Origin: Pseudomicrostroma phylloplanum
Lineage: Eukaryota; Basidiomycota; Exobasidiomycetes; Microstromatales
Reading direction: 5' to 3'
Assembly (NCBI GenBank): GCA_039545275.1
Contig: BCHS01000016.1
Location: 391,604-455,603, forward strand
DNA: 64,000 bases
The number at the start of each line of letters is the position of its first letter. Position 1 is the stretch's first letter. The notes under the pieces are model-generated. The model was not told the origin of the DNA. It ran no database searches and worked only from the letters and a program-made list of their open reading frames with translations. This document shows, piece after piece, positions 33,342 to 44,505 of this stretch. The position numbers and the translations under genes were made by a program.

Positions 33342-36300
33342 TCACAATCGATGATCAGCTTCGCCCATCCTTTGCGCGTTGCGGAGCGCCCGACTGATAT
33401 CATCTTCACCGCAAACAGCGCTCAAGTCGACGTCATCATCAACCTCGAGCAAGCTTAGTGCGGTCTCGCAATTCTGCTTGGCTCCTTCGCTGTCGCCGCC
33501 AAGCACACGAACCCTTCCGAGGTTGCTCTGCGCAATCGCAAACTTTGTGGCCACTTCCGGTGATTCGGTCCGCTCGAAGACGGATTCCAGCAAGCTTGCT
33601 GCCGCCTCGATGCGACTTGACGCCAGGTTCTGTTGACCCAGACGCTCAGCGACAAGGCCAGATAGGTGCAAGGCGGTCTCGTCGTAAGGATGACGCGAGA
33701 TCTGGGACGAGAGTGCAAAAGACGCGCTGGGCAAGTCTTCGTGTCGCTTCCCTGACAGAGCGTGCAAAGCGAAGCCATAGTCTGCCTCAGCGAAAGAGCC
33801 TTCGGAGAGCTCGACGGCATGACCGTAGAGTTCCGTTGCTCTGCTTGAGTCTTCAGACTCGATTGCTTGCCCGATCCATGGCGGCGCATAGTCAGGATCC
33901 AACGTCTGAGATTGAACGAAACACTGCCTGGCCAATTCCGAGTCGCCGTGATGCAGATAAAGAAGGCCTAATGCACTCCACGGAGTGGCATCGTTGACAC
34001 TGTTCTCTATAGCTCTGATGTACGCATGCTGGCTGACCTTGAGACTGCTGTCGAATGTGAAGTTGCCGAGAGCCATCCAAAATGTCGGGTTAGCAGGCTC
34101 ATGATTGAGGGCGGCTTTGATGGAGCTGATTGCTTGAGAAGCAGGTAGTTGATGCTCTTGCAAAACGGCGAGGCGGAACAAAGCGATGGCAAGGTCAGCC
34201 CACGCTGGGCCGATCTGGTGATCGTCCGATGCTGAGAGGATCACACGCAGCTTGGTGACGAAGCAAGAGCTCAGCGCGAGCGGAACCGCGTACGCGTGCT
34301 CCTCTACGTCGTCATAGGAGGCCATCACAGCAGCTGAATCCACCGAGGTGATGGAAGGCAGGTCCGCATCGACATTTTGCTCGGCAGCAATGGCGATGAG
34401 GGGTCGTAGATAGCCATCAAGCAGAGGACCGACGATGTCGAGACTTGCCATCTTGCTCAGCTCATGACAGATGTCAGACACGACTTTCCACGGGCTGCGG
34501 AGCTGCGCTTCACTCTTTAGAGCACGCAGGCATTCGCTGAGAGACGTCTCGAAGGACTGTACCGCTCTGGATGTATAGCCAGCCTGCACTTCTTGTCGAC
34601 CTTTGAGCAAAAATGTCTCTCCAGTGGCGATGGTGATGCCGGACTCATTTGGCCTGCTTGCGCCAATCTCGAGGAGTATCTCGATGGCCTCTTCGTAGTC
34701 ACCGAGCTCTCGCTTCACATCTGCTATACTGTATTGTGACTGCCAACTACCGTTGTCCAAAGCATACGCCCGATCGAAGGCTTTAAGAGCAGCTGCATAT
34801 CGTCCCGTTCTTGCATAAGCTTCGCCCAGACGTTGCCATGTCACGGCGTCATCAGCCGAGGACCTCAACGCCACCTGCAAGGGAGTGATGGCATCCTCAG
34901 GGTCGCCCTTCTGTAAGCGTACAGAGCCGATGGCTTTCCAAGCCCAGACGTTGGACGTCTTGTGCTTGCGCATGGCGGCAGTCTGACCGCCCAAGGCCGC
35001 AGATCCGCCCTCGCCATCTACAACTCTTTTGGCGATCATGGCGACCAGATCCCATTCACGCTCCGTCGCGTAATGGTTTGCGAGCTTGAAGGCCGCAGTC
35101 GACTGAGTTGAATCGAGCTCAAAGGCCTTCTGATAACATTTGGTGGAGCGGACTGGATCAGGAGGGTCTTGATACCGCTCATAATACTCGCCCAGAGCAG
35201 CAAAGGTTACCGCGAAAGAAGGCGATCGCTTGAGAGAGATGATGTAGCGCTCAAATGCTAGCGTAAAGGCGGTTCCGTTCTTTTGCGCAAGCCTCAATGC
35301 ACAGACTCCCCATCTGTGCCAAGCTCGCGCTCGGTCCTCGTCAGTGAAGGCTTGCTGAGGATCGCTGTCCATCGCCTCGACGATATGGTCCAGCTCGTCG
35401 TTGGCAGATTCCAACTCGTCGAGCTGCACATTGCACCATGCTACTTCCGCCCTAGCCTGCGTAGTCGGGTCACGGTGCAGCCTGAGAAGCCTCTCTGCCT
35501 CAGTCGCCGCCGATGCGCTGGAGCTCTGCTTCTCGCAGCGGACAAATAGACTTTTCGCCGGCTCCCATCTGCCTGCGTGCGACTCGAGGCTTCCTCTGGC
35601 TATCAAAAGTTCGACATTTTCATCGTGTTCAAGCACAAGGTCCAGTAGTCTGATGGACGTAGCATGATCCTGTGACCTAGCGCTGCGAGATAGAGCAATT
35701 GCCTTGAGACCGGTCAGATCACGCTCAACCCCTGGCAGGGAGATAGCGGCATCTTGTTGCAGATTTGTGAGGCGCCTCAGAGTATTCGAGGCGATGTCCG
35801 ACACTGTCATAAAATCGTGATCAAGAAGGTGAAGCCTGGCTGCGATCCTTCCTACCAATAAGCTGTCGGGACTGGTCTCGAGAGCACCAACAGCTTGCAC
35901 TAGAGGATCCTCTTCGATTGACCCATGATCTACATCCGCCGCTTTGCGAGCTTCTTCCGCTTCGTGCAGGAATTGCTGGTCTTGAACGAGGAGGAGAAGT
36001 GCACGGAAGGCCATGGATATTCCAGAGCGAGGAAAATGGTATATAAAGCTCCGGAGGTGATGCAAGGGGAGTTGGTCTGTTATTGCGCAGGGAAGGTGCG
36101 GCTCAGTCAAATGAACGCCTGAGGCATTCAATTCTGGTCGCGACATCTCAATCGACTCACCTAGGCTGGGAACGTCTTGCCACTCGAGGTGGATGGTCCA
36201 GGCGAGCTCGTCCGGTACTCCTACGAGGACCATGCCTCTACACATCTCTATGACTCGATCTCTGCATTCAGCCTTCAGAGTCTCTGCTTCGCTGTTGACG

Positions 36301-37166
36301 TCGGAGTCACGTGTAGGGAGTGCCGCGGTGCCAGTAGGACCTTGCAAAGGAGCTGGCCTAGCAGGGAGGGCCAGCAATAGCCTGTAGTGGTAGCGAAGCA
36401 ACTTGGCCTCGGCTTCCCTTCTGTCTTGATCAGTAGCATTGGGGTGGGCGAGTATCTCCTCGTAGCGCAGGGGCAAGGTGCTACGCGACCACACCTGAAC
36501 CCCAGCCTCATTACGAAGTACGTCCCGGGTCTTGCCGGCTCCTTCTATCCGCATCCTCTTCTTCTCTACCTCCTTGTCCACAGTGTCTTGTTCAAGGTAT
36601 TCAAGGAGCTCCATGACTTCCTTTGTGGTCCTCAATGACTCCAAGTGGATCGCCATCTGTATCTCAAAGGTGGTCGTGGAAAGCGGGGCAGTAGGCTCCG
36701 GCTCTGGAAGTGTTCTTAGTAGACCATAGTATTTGGAGCCAGGCAGGGCAAGGCTCAAAGCGTCTGCCCTCTGACTTCTAGCTCCCTCGCTCTTCTGGAT
36801 TGCGATGATTCTCTGCACGCATTCTCCGCACTTTGTAGCGTCGCCGCTTGCCAGATGGACGTCTGCCTGCTTACGTAGCAGCTCGACCAACTTGTCCCAG
36901 TCCTGACGTTGTTCATAGAGCTTCTGCAGTCCCTGGATGGCGAGTGACTGAGTGGGCTGAAGGTCTATTGCCCGGAGATATGTCTCTTCTGCCTTTGCAT
37001 GCTGTTCCTCATTGAGCAGCGCGAGAGCTAGAAAGACGGTGGCATTGTAGTTTTCTCCCTCAGACTCGAGGATGCTCTGGGCAGACTCTCTGGCGGCTGG
37101 CCAATCCTTGCGCTGGATGGCATCTCTGCTCTCCTTGAGCTTTGCCTTTGTATAGGCCGATGCCAT
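33342..37166 (-). CDS. SKI3: Superkiller protein 3 (Ski complex TPR scaffold)
   Basis: One exon of 1274 residues. Ski3 (TTC37 in animals) is the TPR scaffold of the Ski2-Ski3-Ski8 complex that feeds mRNA to the cytoplasmic exosome for 3'-5' decay. The N-terminus is typical: KAKLKESRDAIQRKDWPAA, FLALALLNEEQHAKAEETYL, AIQGLQKLYEQRQDWDKLVE. TPR pairs recur along the length, e.g. KAFDRAYALDNGSWQSQYSI, SPSFAVTFAALGEYYERYQD, TWQRLGEAYARTGRYAAALK, TFWMALGNF, TPWSALGLLYLHHGDSELAR. The tail ends GEADHRL. Length fits fungal Ski3 (about 1200-1450). It is divergent from the beta-adaptin gene, 398 bases between ATGs. Confidence 0.93.
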   Translation of the reverse strand: MASAYTKAKLKESRDAIQRKDWPAARESAQSILESEGENYNATVFLALALLNEEQHAKAEETYLRAIDLQPTQSLAIQGLQKLYEQRQDWDKLVELLRKQADVHLASGDATKCGECVQRIIAIQKSEGARSQRADALSLALPGSKYYGLLRTLPEPEPTAPLSTTTFEIQMAIHLESLRTTKEVMELLEYLEQDTVDKEVEKKRMRIEGAGKTRDVLRNEAGVQVWSRSTLPLRYEEILAHPNATDQDRREAEAKLLRYHYRLLLALPARPAPLQGPTGTAALPTRDSDVNSEAETLKAECRDRVIEMCRGMVLVGVPDELAWTIHLEWQDVPSLGESIEMSRPELNASGVHLTEPHLPCAITDQLPLHHLRSFIYHFPRSGISMAFRALLLLVQDQQFLHEAEEARKAADVDHGSIEEDPLVQAVGALETSPDSLLVGRIAARLHLLDHDFMTVSDIASNTLRRLTNLQQDAAISLPGVERDLTGLKAIALSRSARSQDHATSIRLLDLVLEHDENVELLIARGSLESHAGRWEPAKSLFVRCEKQSSSASAATEAERLLRLHRDPTTQARAEVAWCNVQLDELESANDELDHIVEAMDSDPQQAFTDEDRARAWHRWGVCALRLAQKNGTAFTLAFERYIISLKRSPSFAVTFAALGEYYERYQDPPDPVRSTKCYQKAFELDSTQSTAAFKLANHYATEREWDLVAMIAKRVVDGEGGSAALGGQTAAMRKHKTSNVWAWKAIGSVRLQKGDPEDAITPLQVALRSSADDAVTWQRLGEAYARTGRYAAALKAFDRAYALDNGSWQSQYSIADVKRELGDYEEAIEILLEIGASRPNESGITIATGETFLLKGRQEVQAGYTSRAVQSFETSLSECLRALKSEAQLRSPWKVVSDICHELSKMASLDIVGPLLDGYLRPLIAIAAEQNVDADLPSITSVDSAAVMASYDDVEEHAYAVPLALSSCFVTKLRVILSASDDHQIGPAWADLAIALFRLAVLQEHQLPASQAISSIKAALNHEPANPTFWMALGNFTFDSSLKVSQHAYIRAIENSVNDATPWSALGLLYLHHGDSELARQCFVQSQTLDPDYAPPWIGQAIESEDSSRATELYGHAVELSEGSFAEADYGFALHALSGKRHEDLPSASFALSSQISRHPYDETALHLSGLVAERLGQQNLASSRIEAAASLLESVFERTESPEVATKFAIAQSNLGRVRVLGGDSEGAKQNCETALSLLEVDDDVDLSAVCGEDDISRALRNAQRMGEADHRL

Positions 37167-37564
37167 CGCAGTGGGCGCGAGGTGTCAGACTGCGGATCGA
37201 TGCAGTGAAAGGACGAGTTGGTGATGGTGGTGGACTGATGCTGACACTGGGCAGTACGAGTACGAGGTGCGGGAATGCGAAGATGTGCCGCCAATGGTAT
37301 TCTGCTGCTGCTTCCGCTTCCGCTCCACTTGGACACCAAAGCGCGCGCCCAGGCCAGCCAGGCCAAGCAACACTTGGGTGCAGCGAGCGGGGCCGCCAGT
37401 CATCCAGGCACCTCCCTCTACCAACACCACTACCATCGCGACCATCCTACCCATACCTACGGCGCAGCACAGAGGGCTTTGATCGCCGTCGTGTATTGCC
37501 TCTCATCGTCTGCTGCTGCTTCTGCTTCTGCTGCTGAGGCTCGCGTCCCCACCCCTCTGCCTCG
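37167..37564. promoter_or_regulatory. Divergent region SKI3 / AP-1 beta
   Basis: 398 bases between the divergent ATGs, with several CTGCTGCTTCTG-like patches near 37300 and 37510-37540. No gene is supported here; both promoters are presumed within it. Confidence 0.4.
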
Positions 37565-40241
37565 ATGTCTCGTCCTCGTTTCTTCAATGCTCCCCGCAAG
37601 GGCGAGAACTTCGAGCTGCGTGCCGATCTCAACTCGGAGTATCGCGATCGAAGGAGCGATGCCATCAAGAGGGTCATTGCCAACATGACTGTGGGCAAAG
37701 ACGTCAGCGGCCTCTTCCCGGACGTCTTGAAGAATATGCAGACCGAAGATCTGGAGCAGAAGAAGCTCGTATACCTCTACCTCATCAACTATGCAAAGTC
37801 ACAACCGGAGCTGGTCATCCTCGCAGTAAACACATTCGTAAAGGTAGGTAGGAAGCGAGGCGTGCGGCCACTGGCTACTTCGGAGCACGATACCTCGCAT
37901 CACTGAAGCTTGAGCTCTACTCACATCATCCCCGTCAGGACACTGCCGATCCCAATCCACTGGTGCGAGCTCTAGCCATCCGGACAATGTCGATGCTCAG
38001 GGCGGAGAAGATCATCGACTACCTGTCAGACCCTCTGTCTCGGTGTCTCAAAGACGACAACCCCTATGTCAGGAAGACGGCTGCACTTTGTGTCGCAAAA
38101 TTGTACGACATCAAGCCCGAGCTGGCAATCGAGGGTGGCTTCGTAGACTCCCTGAGGGAACTGGTGGCCGATAGCAATCCCATGGTGAGAAGGCGTTGCA
38201 GACATTGTGGGTAGTTGGGGACTGCCAAAGCTGACCATGCCTCGTCGTCGAATCTAGGTCGTTGCAAACGCCGTTACAGCTTTGACGGACATACACCAGA
38301 CCGCCCTGGAGCAAGGCCTGGATACACTCTTCATCATCGATTCGGCAGTCCTGTCCAAGCTGCTCATTGCCTTGAACGAGTGCACAGAGTGGGGTAGGAT
38401 AGCAATTTTGAACTCGTTGGCGCGATACAGGACTACAGATGAGAAAGAGGCTGAACACATCTGCGAGAGGGTCATGCCGCAATTCCAGCACGCCAATGGA
38501 AGCGTAGTTCTCAGCGCCATCAAGGTGAGTCATGAGCGCCGCTATCGTGGAACAGCCGGGTTCGAGAATCGGCAAATAGGTCACGCTGGTCGCGGAAGAC
38601 ATTCTGACGAGTCGACGGCATGCTCTGTTCTCCCTCTTGGTCTCTGCAGGTCATCATGATCCACATGGACCACGTCGGCAAGCCTGAATTCGTCAAGCAG
38701 CTTGTACGCAAAATGGCCCCGCCCCTCGTCACCCTCGTGTCAGCCGCTCCTGAGGTACAGTGGGTCGCCCTGCGGAATATGAACCTCATTCTGCAGAAGA
38801 GACCAGAAGTCCTCTCTTCAGAACTTCGGATATTCTTTTGCAAGTACAATGACCCGTCCTACGTCAAGCTAGAAAAGTTGGAGATCATGATCAAGCTCGC
38901 CAACGAGAGAAACGTGGACATGCTACTCTCGGAGCTCAAAGAGTATGCCAGCGAAGTCGATCTCGACTTCGTCAGGAGGAGCATCAGGGCCATCGGGCAG
39001 TGCGCTATCAAGATCGATGCAGCAGCCGAGAGGTGCGTCCATGTGCTACTGGATCTCATTGCTACGAAGGTCACCTATGTTGTACAGGAAGCTGTCGTGG
39101 TCATCAAGGTGAGTTTCGTGGAGGTGATGAGCAGATGTGGAGCGTACACTGNCCCTCCATACCNCCCCTACCGCCACAGGACATCTTCCGGAAATATCCT
39201 CAAAACTACGAGGGAGTCATACCCACGCTTTGTGCCAACTTGGAAGATCTTGACGAACCAGAGGCCAAAGCTTCTCTGGTCTGGATTCTCGGCGAGTACG
39301 CAGACAAGATCGACAACTCAGAAGAGCTACTTGCTTCTTTCCTCGATGGCTTCGTCGACGAGCCCTACCAGGTCCAGTTCCAAACACTTGTCGCAATCGT
39401 CAAGCTTTTCTTGAAGAAGCCGGATGGTGCAGCGCAGGGTATCGTGCAAAGAGTCCTCGAACTGGCCACTAAAGAGGCAGACAACCCCGATCTGAGAGAC
39501 CGCGCATTCATCTACTGGCGGCTACTCAGCAGCTCTGATCCAGAGGCCGGCAGAGTGAGTAGCAGACCACTTTAATTGACACCGTGAATGGCACTGACAC
39601 CGTTCTTCACGGGCCTCTACCTTTTGCTAGTCCATTGTCCTGGCTTCGCGGCCCCCCATCTCCATTCCACTATCGACGATATCTCCCGCTCTTCTGGAAG
39701 AGCTGATCTCCGACCTCTCCTCCCTAGCTTCGGCCTACCACAAGCCAGCCTCCACCTTCATTGGGAAGGTCAAGTACGGTGCAGACTCGGCAAAGAAAGG
39801 GACGGCAGCAACGAGGGAGCAGGCATTGGCTACGGTCGTTCAGGGTCAAAATGCCGAAAACCTGCTTGATTTCGGAGAAGACGATGTGCAGAGTAGCACC
39901 GGTGGCCTAGGGGCCCTGGATGAGATGATTCTGAACGACACACATGCATCTACACCAGGGCAGACCAACAGCACAGCGGCTGCGAGTAGCCAGTTGAACG
40001 ACCTTCTTGGCCTGTGAGTTGCTCTTTTCGCGAAAGTCTTTATCACTCGCTGACGCCTATCTGCTCCACCTTGCCTCACAGCTTCGACGCAGCACCCGGA
40101 GCAGAACAGCCGGGAGCCAAATCGGGCTTGGATGCCCTCTCCTCTCTGTCAGCATTGCCAATCTCCTCGTCCGCTCCAAGCAGCCGACCGTCTACAGCGC
40201 AGCAGACAAGCGGCAACGCAGATTTGTTGGATCTGCTGTAG
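37565..40241 (+). CDS. APL2: AP-1 type beta-adaptin, earless, with C-terminal clathrin-box-like motif
   Basis: Model: join(37565..37843, 37939..38184, 38258..38524, 38650..39108, 39180..39554, 39631..40013, 40082..40241), 722 residues. Beta-adaptins are large subunits of heterotetrameric clathrin adaptors; AP-1 sorts cargo between trans-Golgi and endosomes. Signatures: [145 protein letters not shown] and [15 protein letters not shown]. The hinge is Ser/Ala/Gln-rich and the protein stops at NADLLDLL, a clathrin-box-like end; the appendage (ear) domain of animal beta-adaptins is absent. AP-1 rather than AP-2 is judged from the N-terminus only. Two N bases (39152, 39164) lie in intron 4. Confidence 0.9.
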
Positions 40242-42170
40242 ATCATTTTAATGTCACTCCCATTGCATCTCATGAGCACTATTTTCTGAGCTACCCCATT
40301 CCACCGTCATTGCCTGGTTAGCTGTCATCAGTCGCCGCTCATGGCAGCCTCGCGCGCATATTCACAGCTTTGTGCGTTGCACATCGCGCTACACCAAGTC
40401 GCTAGCCACAATCGACAGCACCACTGCCCTACGTCGTAGGTCTCGTGCTCCGTCGAGCATCGAACAACCTTACGCTCATCACACCCGGACGCCTTGGTAC
40501 GCCTCTTGACCACAAAGGGGTGTCACGCGATTCGAGGAGGGGGCTGACTAGTGCTCGGTAACTATACGCAGTCCACACGCTGGCAAGTTCCATACCGGAG
40601 CGGCGTCGTGCACAGGTCTGCAAAGAGCGGAGCCACCATCACTCACTCGAACATCATTCGCAGCACCGTGTCAACACGGCAGCCATCGTCCGGTGCACCA
40701 AGGCCACAGAAGCTTTCGAGGGGAGGTCGTACCTGTCACTGAGTGTGCTCGCGCATCGAGTCGATGCCTTCATGGCGTCCGCATCTAGGTGCATACCGCA
40801 GAGCGCGGATGTAGACCAATGCTACGCTTTGATGCAAATTTATAGGTCAACACCGACCCGGACGGGTCGGCGAAAAGTCATCGCAGCACCTTGTTGTGCT
40901 CTGACATGAGCACAGCGCATCTCTTTCTTCCCTCTTGGAGAGATACTGGTGGAAGGCACAGTCCGACAACATGAACGAGCTGCCCGCCTTGACACAAGCA
41001 GATGAGCCAATGATCTGTGTGACCTTGGTGGCTGTTCTACGAGCGGTTATCGGGGGTTCTTGCTGAGGCTGCACTGCTTGTGACGATACCATCCAGTGTC
41101 CGCCTCCTTACTATCGGCTTGGTACCTCTCGGTCTATTGTGCTTCTCTTGCCGGACAGAGTAACTGCTGACGCACTGCGAGGGACTGTCACCGCTCAAGA
41201 CCAGTGTGCTTCATGAAAAAGTGAATGGAAAGACTTGCAGGCTCAGAAGCTCCGGCTGATGCCTGAGAGGATGCGCTCTTCGGCGTTGATCGACAGGCGC
41301 GATAGCGGTACAAGGTGCCGTCGTTCGATAACCGTGTGCTTCGGAGTCCGATCGCTCCTGAGTGACTACATACGACGCACTGCCGCGCTCGACCGCGTGC
41401 TTGTGTTACAGTGGATTCCATTGCTTCGCACTTGAGCGTTCGTTGTAGCGACGTACAGATTTACTGCCTCCCAGGACAGCATGAAAACAGCAACACCCCG
41501 TTGCTGTTTTCGACCCTGTGATCAGAGTCATGCAGATAGCTGCAGTACAGCGGGTCGATGGGCTAAAATTGAAAGTGCTTCAAGATCTGAAAGAAAGATC
41601 CTGATACAGCGATTGGGCTTTCGACGTACTGGAGCCCTGGCGAGCTCTGCGTGCCTTTGCGAAGGGCAGGGAGGGGCATAGGTGAGTTTGCTGCTGTACC
41701 GTATCATGGTATATAGCGCCAACAGTCTGAGAGTGTTGTGTCAAAAGCGACATTGCGCATCGATCATACCTCCTCTGTAGACGTCTACCAACATCGCGCC
41801 TGATACTGAAGATTGCGTCTTCGCGCCAAATCGGCACTCAGATGAATTTGACGCCGCTGTAGGCAGTCTTCCGTTCTTTGCTCCAGCTCGCTGCGGTTCG
41901 AGCTGACTTTTGGCCCGTCAGCCTAGTGTACTGTAGAGTCACCGTCAACAGAACAATGGAGCTGTACGCATGTCCCATTCGTGCGGCATGTTACTGCCAG
42001 GCGTCGTATCCATACTGTATGTGACAAACTGACGCACTCGGATGGGAGCTCGTTGCATTTACGACCGCAAAGGTCCAAGCGTCCAAGAGCAGCGCGATGC
42101 AGCCGATGAAGCAGTATCATGCCACAGACGCTCGGTCCGCGAACAGGGCCATCGGCATGAGACATTCAGC

Positions 42171-42290
42171 ACTGTACAGTATACCACGCGACCAGAGTTG
42201 ACGTCAGTACGGCTACTGTAGACGAAAGAAGAGCCCGATTACATTCTCGTCCTGTACAGTACAATACTGTACAATACTGTACTGCTCTGT
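42171..42290. repeat. Cluster of TACAGTAC/TACTGTAC palindromic motifs
   Basis: The strings ACTGTACAGTATACC (about 42171) and CTGTACAGTACAATACTGT followed by ACAATACTGTACTG (about 42251-42284) form near-perfect palindromes. Similar strings recur at about 42675, 43013, 44516, 44618, 44718 and 44743, and in the kinase 2 neighbourhood. Confidence 0.75.
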
Positions 42291-43163
42291 ATGGTAAGTG
42301 TCTTCAACATGGTTTACACAGCTGAGCTTGTGTTTGACCTTTCCTTGTATCTGTGTGGTTGCTCTTGTAAGGGCGAATACTCTGTGCGTTTGGCTGGGCT
42401 TCAATACAGGACAAGTCAATCTCAATGCACCCGTGCGGGTTCCGGCACAATGACCGAGCGAAACTGCAAACTCTGACACAGCCCTTTGAGAGCCGGCAGT
42501 GAACGCGTTTCAATGCTGTTTGCTTGCAGTCGTCTGGTTCTATGATGCCATACTACAGTATGCTTTGGCCCGTGCAGAGGACGGTGCTGCCGATATGCGC
42601 TGTCTGTCAAACTCCATGTTGACCGTACAAAGGCACACATGTGATGCGCTTGCTAATCCTGGCTGGCAGGATGTGTACAGATACGGTACAGTACCATAAT
42701 GTAGTCGCTGCAGTCAAGTGCAGACGTAGACCACTGACCTTACAGTATTGCACTATTGAACGCAAGGCGGGAGATTTTGCGTGCCAGAATGAGAATATTG
42801 CATCGTCGGAGGAGGGGGTTCGCAGAGCGTGCACATCGTGAGTCTCGCTTGCGCAGAATGCAAGTGGGGACAGTCGCACGACAGTGTACAAAGGCAGCCA
42901 AACTGCCTTCCTCGGCGCACACAGACGGATGAAGCAGCATTGAAACAGCACATCCAAAAGATGGGGTCGGTGCACCCGCACAAAAGTCCCGGAAAAGTTG
43001 TACAGGCCACAGTCGTACTGTACAGTAGCCGCGTGACATTGCCCTAGTGCGTGTTCTTAGCGGAAGCGTGGCTTACAGTAGCTTCACGCTCAGATCGTCA
43101 ACTCAGGCGACCAGTCTGACGCGCCTTCAGTTGAAACCGAGGACTCCCCGTTGCGACCCAACG

Positions 43164-43256
43164 AGTAGATTTTGCACCATGTGCGTAATCCTGCAACTGC
43201 AGTGAGTGATTCCCTCACTCAATTGCGTAACACTTGCACCTTGTGCGTAATTTTGC
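43164..43256 (+). repeat. Short direct repeat, TTGCACCNTGTGCGTAAT
   Basis: Two copies, about 65 bases apart, read TTGCACCATGTGCGTAAT (about 43173) and TTGCACCTTGTGCGTAAT (about 43233). GAGTAGA also occurs next to both. The sequence looks like part of a decayed repetitive element. Confidence 0.75.
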
Positions 43257-43424
43257 GCGGTTGACGAGTAGACATTGCAGCATATTGTCTAAAGCTCACA
43301 CCAGTGACATAGAAACCTCGGAAGAAGCTACGATATGACTCTCCTGCGTGTTGTACAGCTCAGTCCTTATGCTGTGACCGCCTCGCTGCTCTTTGCTTCG
43401 ATCTTTCTTACGTCTCCTCTCCAG

Positions 43425-43665
43425 TGTACTCCTTTTGTCAGTCAATTCTAGCCAAAAGAGATCCAAAGTAGCAGTCTGCTCAGAAGTCTGGCAGCCTGCC
43501 TCGCACTTTAGCAATCTGAGCCTGAAATCAAGCCACAATTTAGCCAAGATCAGGCACTAGAGCAGTGTGATGCGGCCAAAATTGAACCTGCATCCTGCCA
43601 AACTATTTTTGTCATGGCTAAAATTTGGGCCACCAGGCTAAAGTTGGCTGCAGGTGGCTAGAATT
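43425..43665 (-). repeat. Degenerate repeat copy A
   Basis: This ~240-base block aligns to copy C (about 44250-44505), both in the same orientation. Shared landmarks in plus-strand order are GTCAGTCAA, TCTAGCCA, AGCAGTCTGCT, AGAAGTCTGGCA, GCCTCGCACTTT, CAATCTG, AGCCAAG, GGCAC, CCTGCCAA and GTGGCTAGAATT. On the minus strand it encodes FRLRLLKCEAGCQTSEQTA, matching copy C in peptide as well. It contains repeated GGCTAAAATT / GGCTAAAGTT / GGCTAGAATT units, a look common in decayed DNA-transposon derivatives. Confidence 0.65.
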
Positions 43666-43929
43666 CATGTACCTAACCCTCAGTGTCTGGCGGTGGCGCC
43701 CTCTAGCATGGCTTGGCTATTGTTAACACCTGCAGTTTGTGCAAAACTACGCAAGTGTACTGCTGTTTTTACACATTTTTCTGCGAAATCACACGTCTAT
43801 GCAATGATGCCACAATTGCTTGGCAAGATTGCAGAAATTACTCACTGACAGTGCAACCTCATGCGATTATGCGCAACACAGATTTGCAAGCTCAAGTGTA
43901 TTCTTGGCAGCGGGCATTATTTTTCGTGG

Positions 43930-44090
43930 CAGCCAGACGCTGCTCAACTGCTGGACTTGGCGGGTGCGCTACACTGTGGCCAACCTTTACGCCAGATGGC
44001 CAACAGTAAGGCGGGCTGTCAGACTCTAGGTCGAATTGCTCACCTCAACGCCATCTGGCCAGAGTCGAAGAATGCGACGAGTATGGCGTC
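43930..44090 (+). repeat. Degenerate repeat copy B (inverted relative to A and C)
   Basis: On the plus strand this block reads like the minus strand of copies A and C. It includes GGCCAAC, GCCAGATGGCCAA, AGGCGGGCTGTCAGACT and CGCCATCTGGCCAGA. The translated frame gives MANSKAGCQTLGRIAHLNAI, parallel to KCEASCQTSKQTAILALIW of copy C. Similarity is weaker than between A and C, but the shared CQT, Ala, Leu and Trp positions line up without gaps. Confidence 0.45.
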
Positions 44091-44249
44091 TGTTCCCTCC
44101 GCCTTTCGTGCCTCATGCTGCACAGTACAAACCTCTGTCACCCTCTTCAGCTTGTCGAACATCTGCTGGATAACCAAGCTTTCCTGAGAGATAGGCAGTA
44201 GAGTAAGTCTCTTGGTGTTGGGATGCCCACAGCCTTCAAAGTGCTCGGG

Positions 44250-44505
44250 GTGTACTCTACTCTTATCGTCAGTCAAGTCTAGCCAGATCAGAGCCAGAAT
44301 AGCAGTCTGCTTAGAAGTCTGGCAACTTGCCTCGCACTTTGCCAATCTGGACCTGAAAGCAAGACACACTTCAGCCAAGCTTGGGCACTGGAGCGGTTTC
44401 AGGCGGCTACTTCTGAACGGGCACCCTGCCAACGCATTGTTGTCTTGGCTGAACCCCGGCCCCGCGGCTAGATACCGTATGGCCGCATGTGGCTAGAATT
44501 GAGTG
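44250..44505 (-). repeat. Degenerate repeat copy C
   Basis: Aligns to copy A over its whole length with roughly three-quarters identity by eye. The minus-strand frame (44040-44432) is open for 130 residues and includes FRSRLAKCEASCQTSKQTA. It could be the least decayed copy of a small ORF, but no domain is recognised. Confidence 0.65.
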
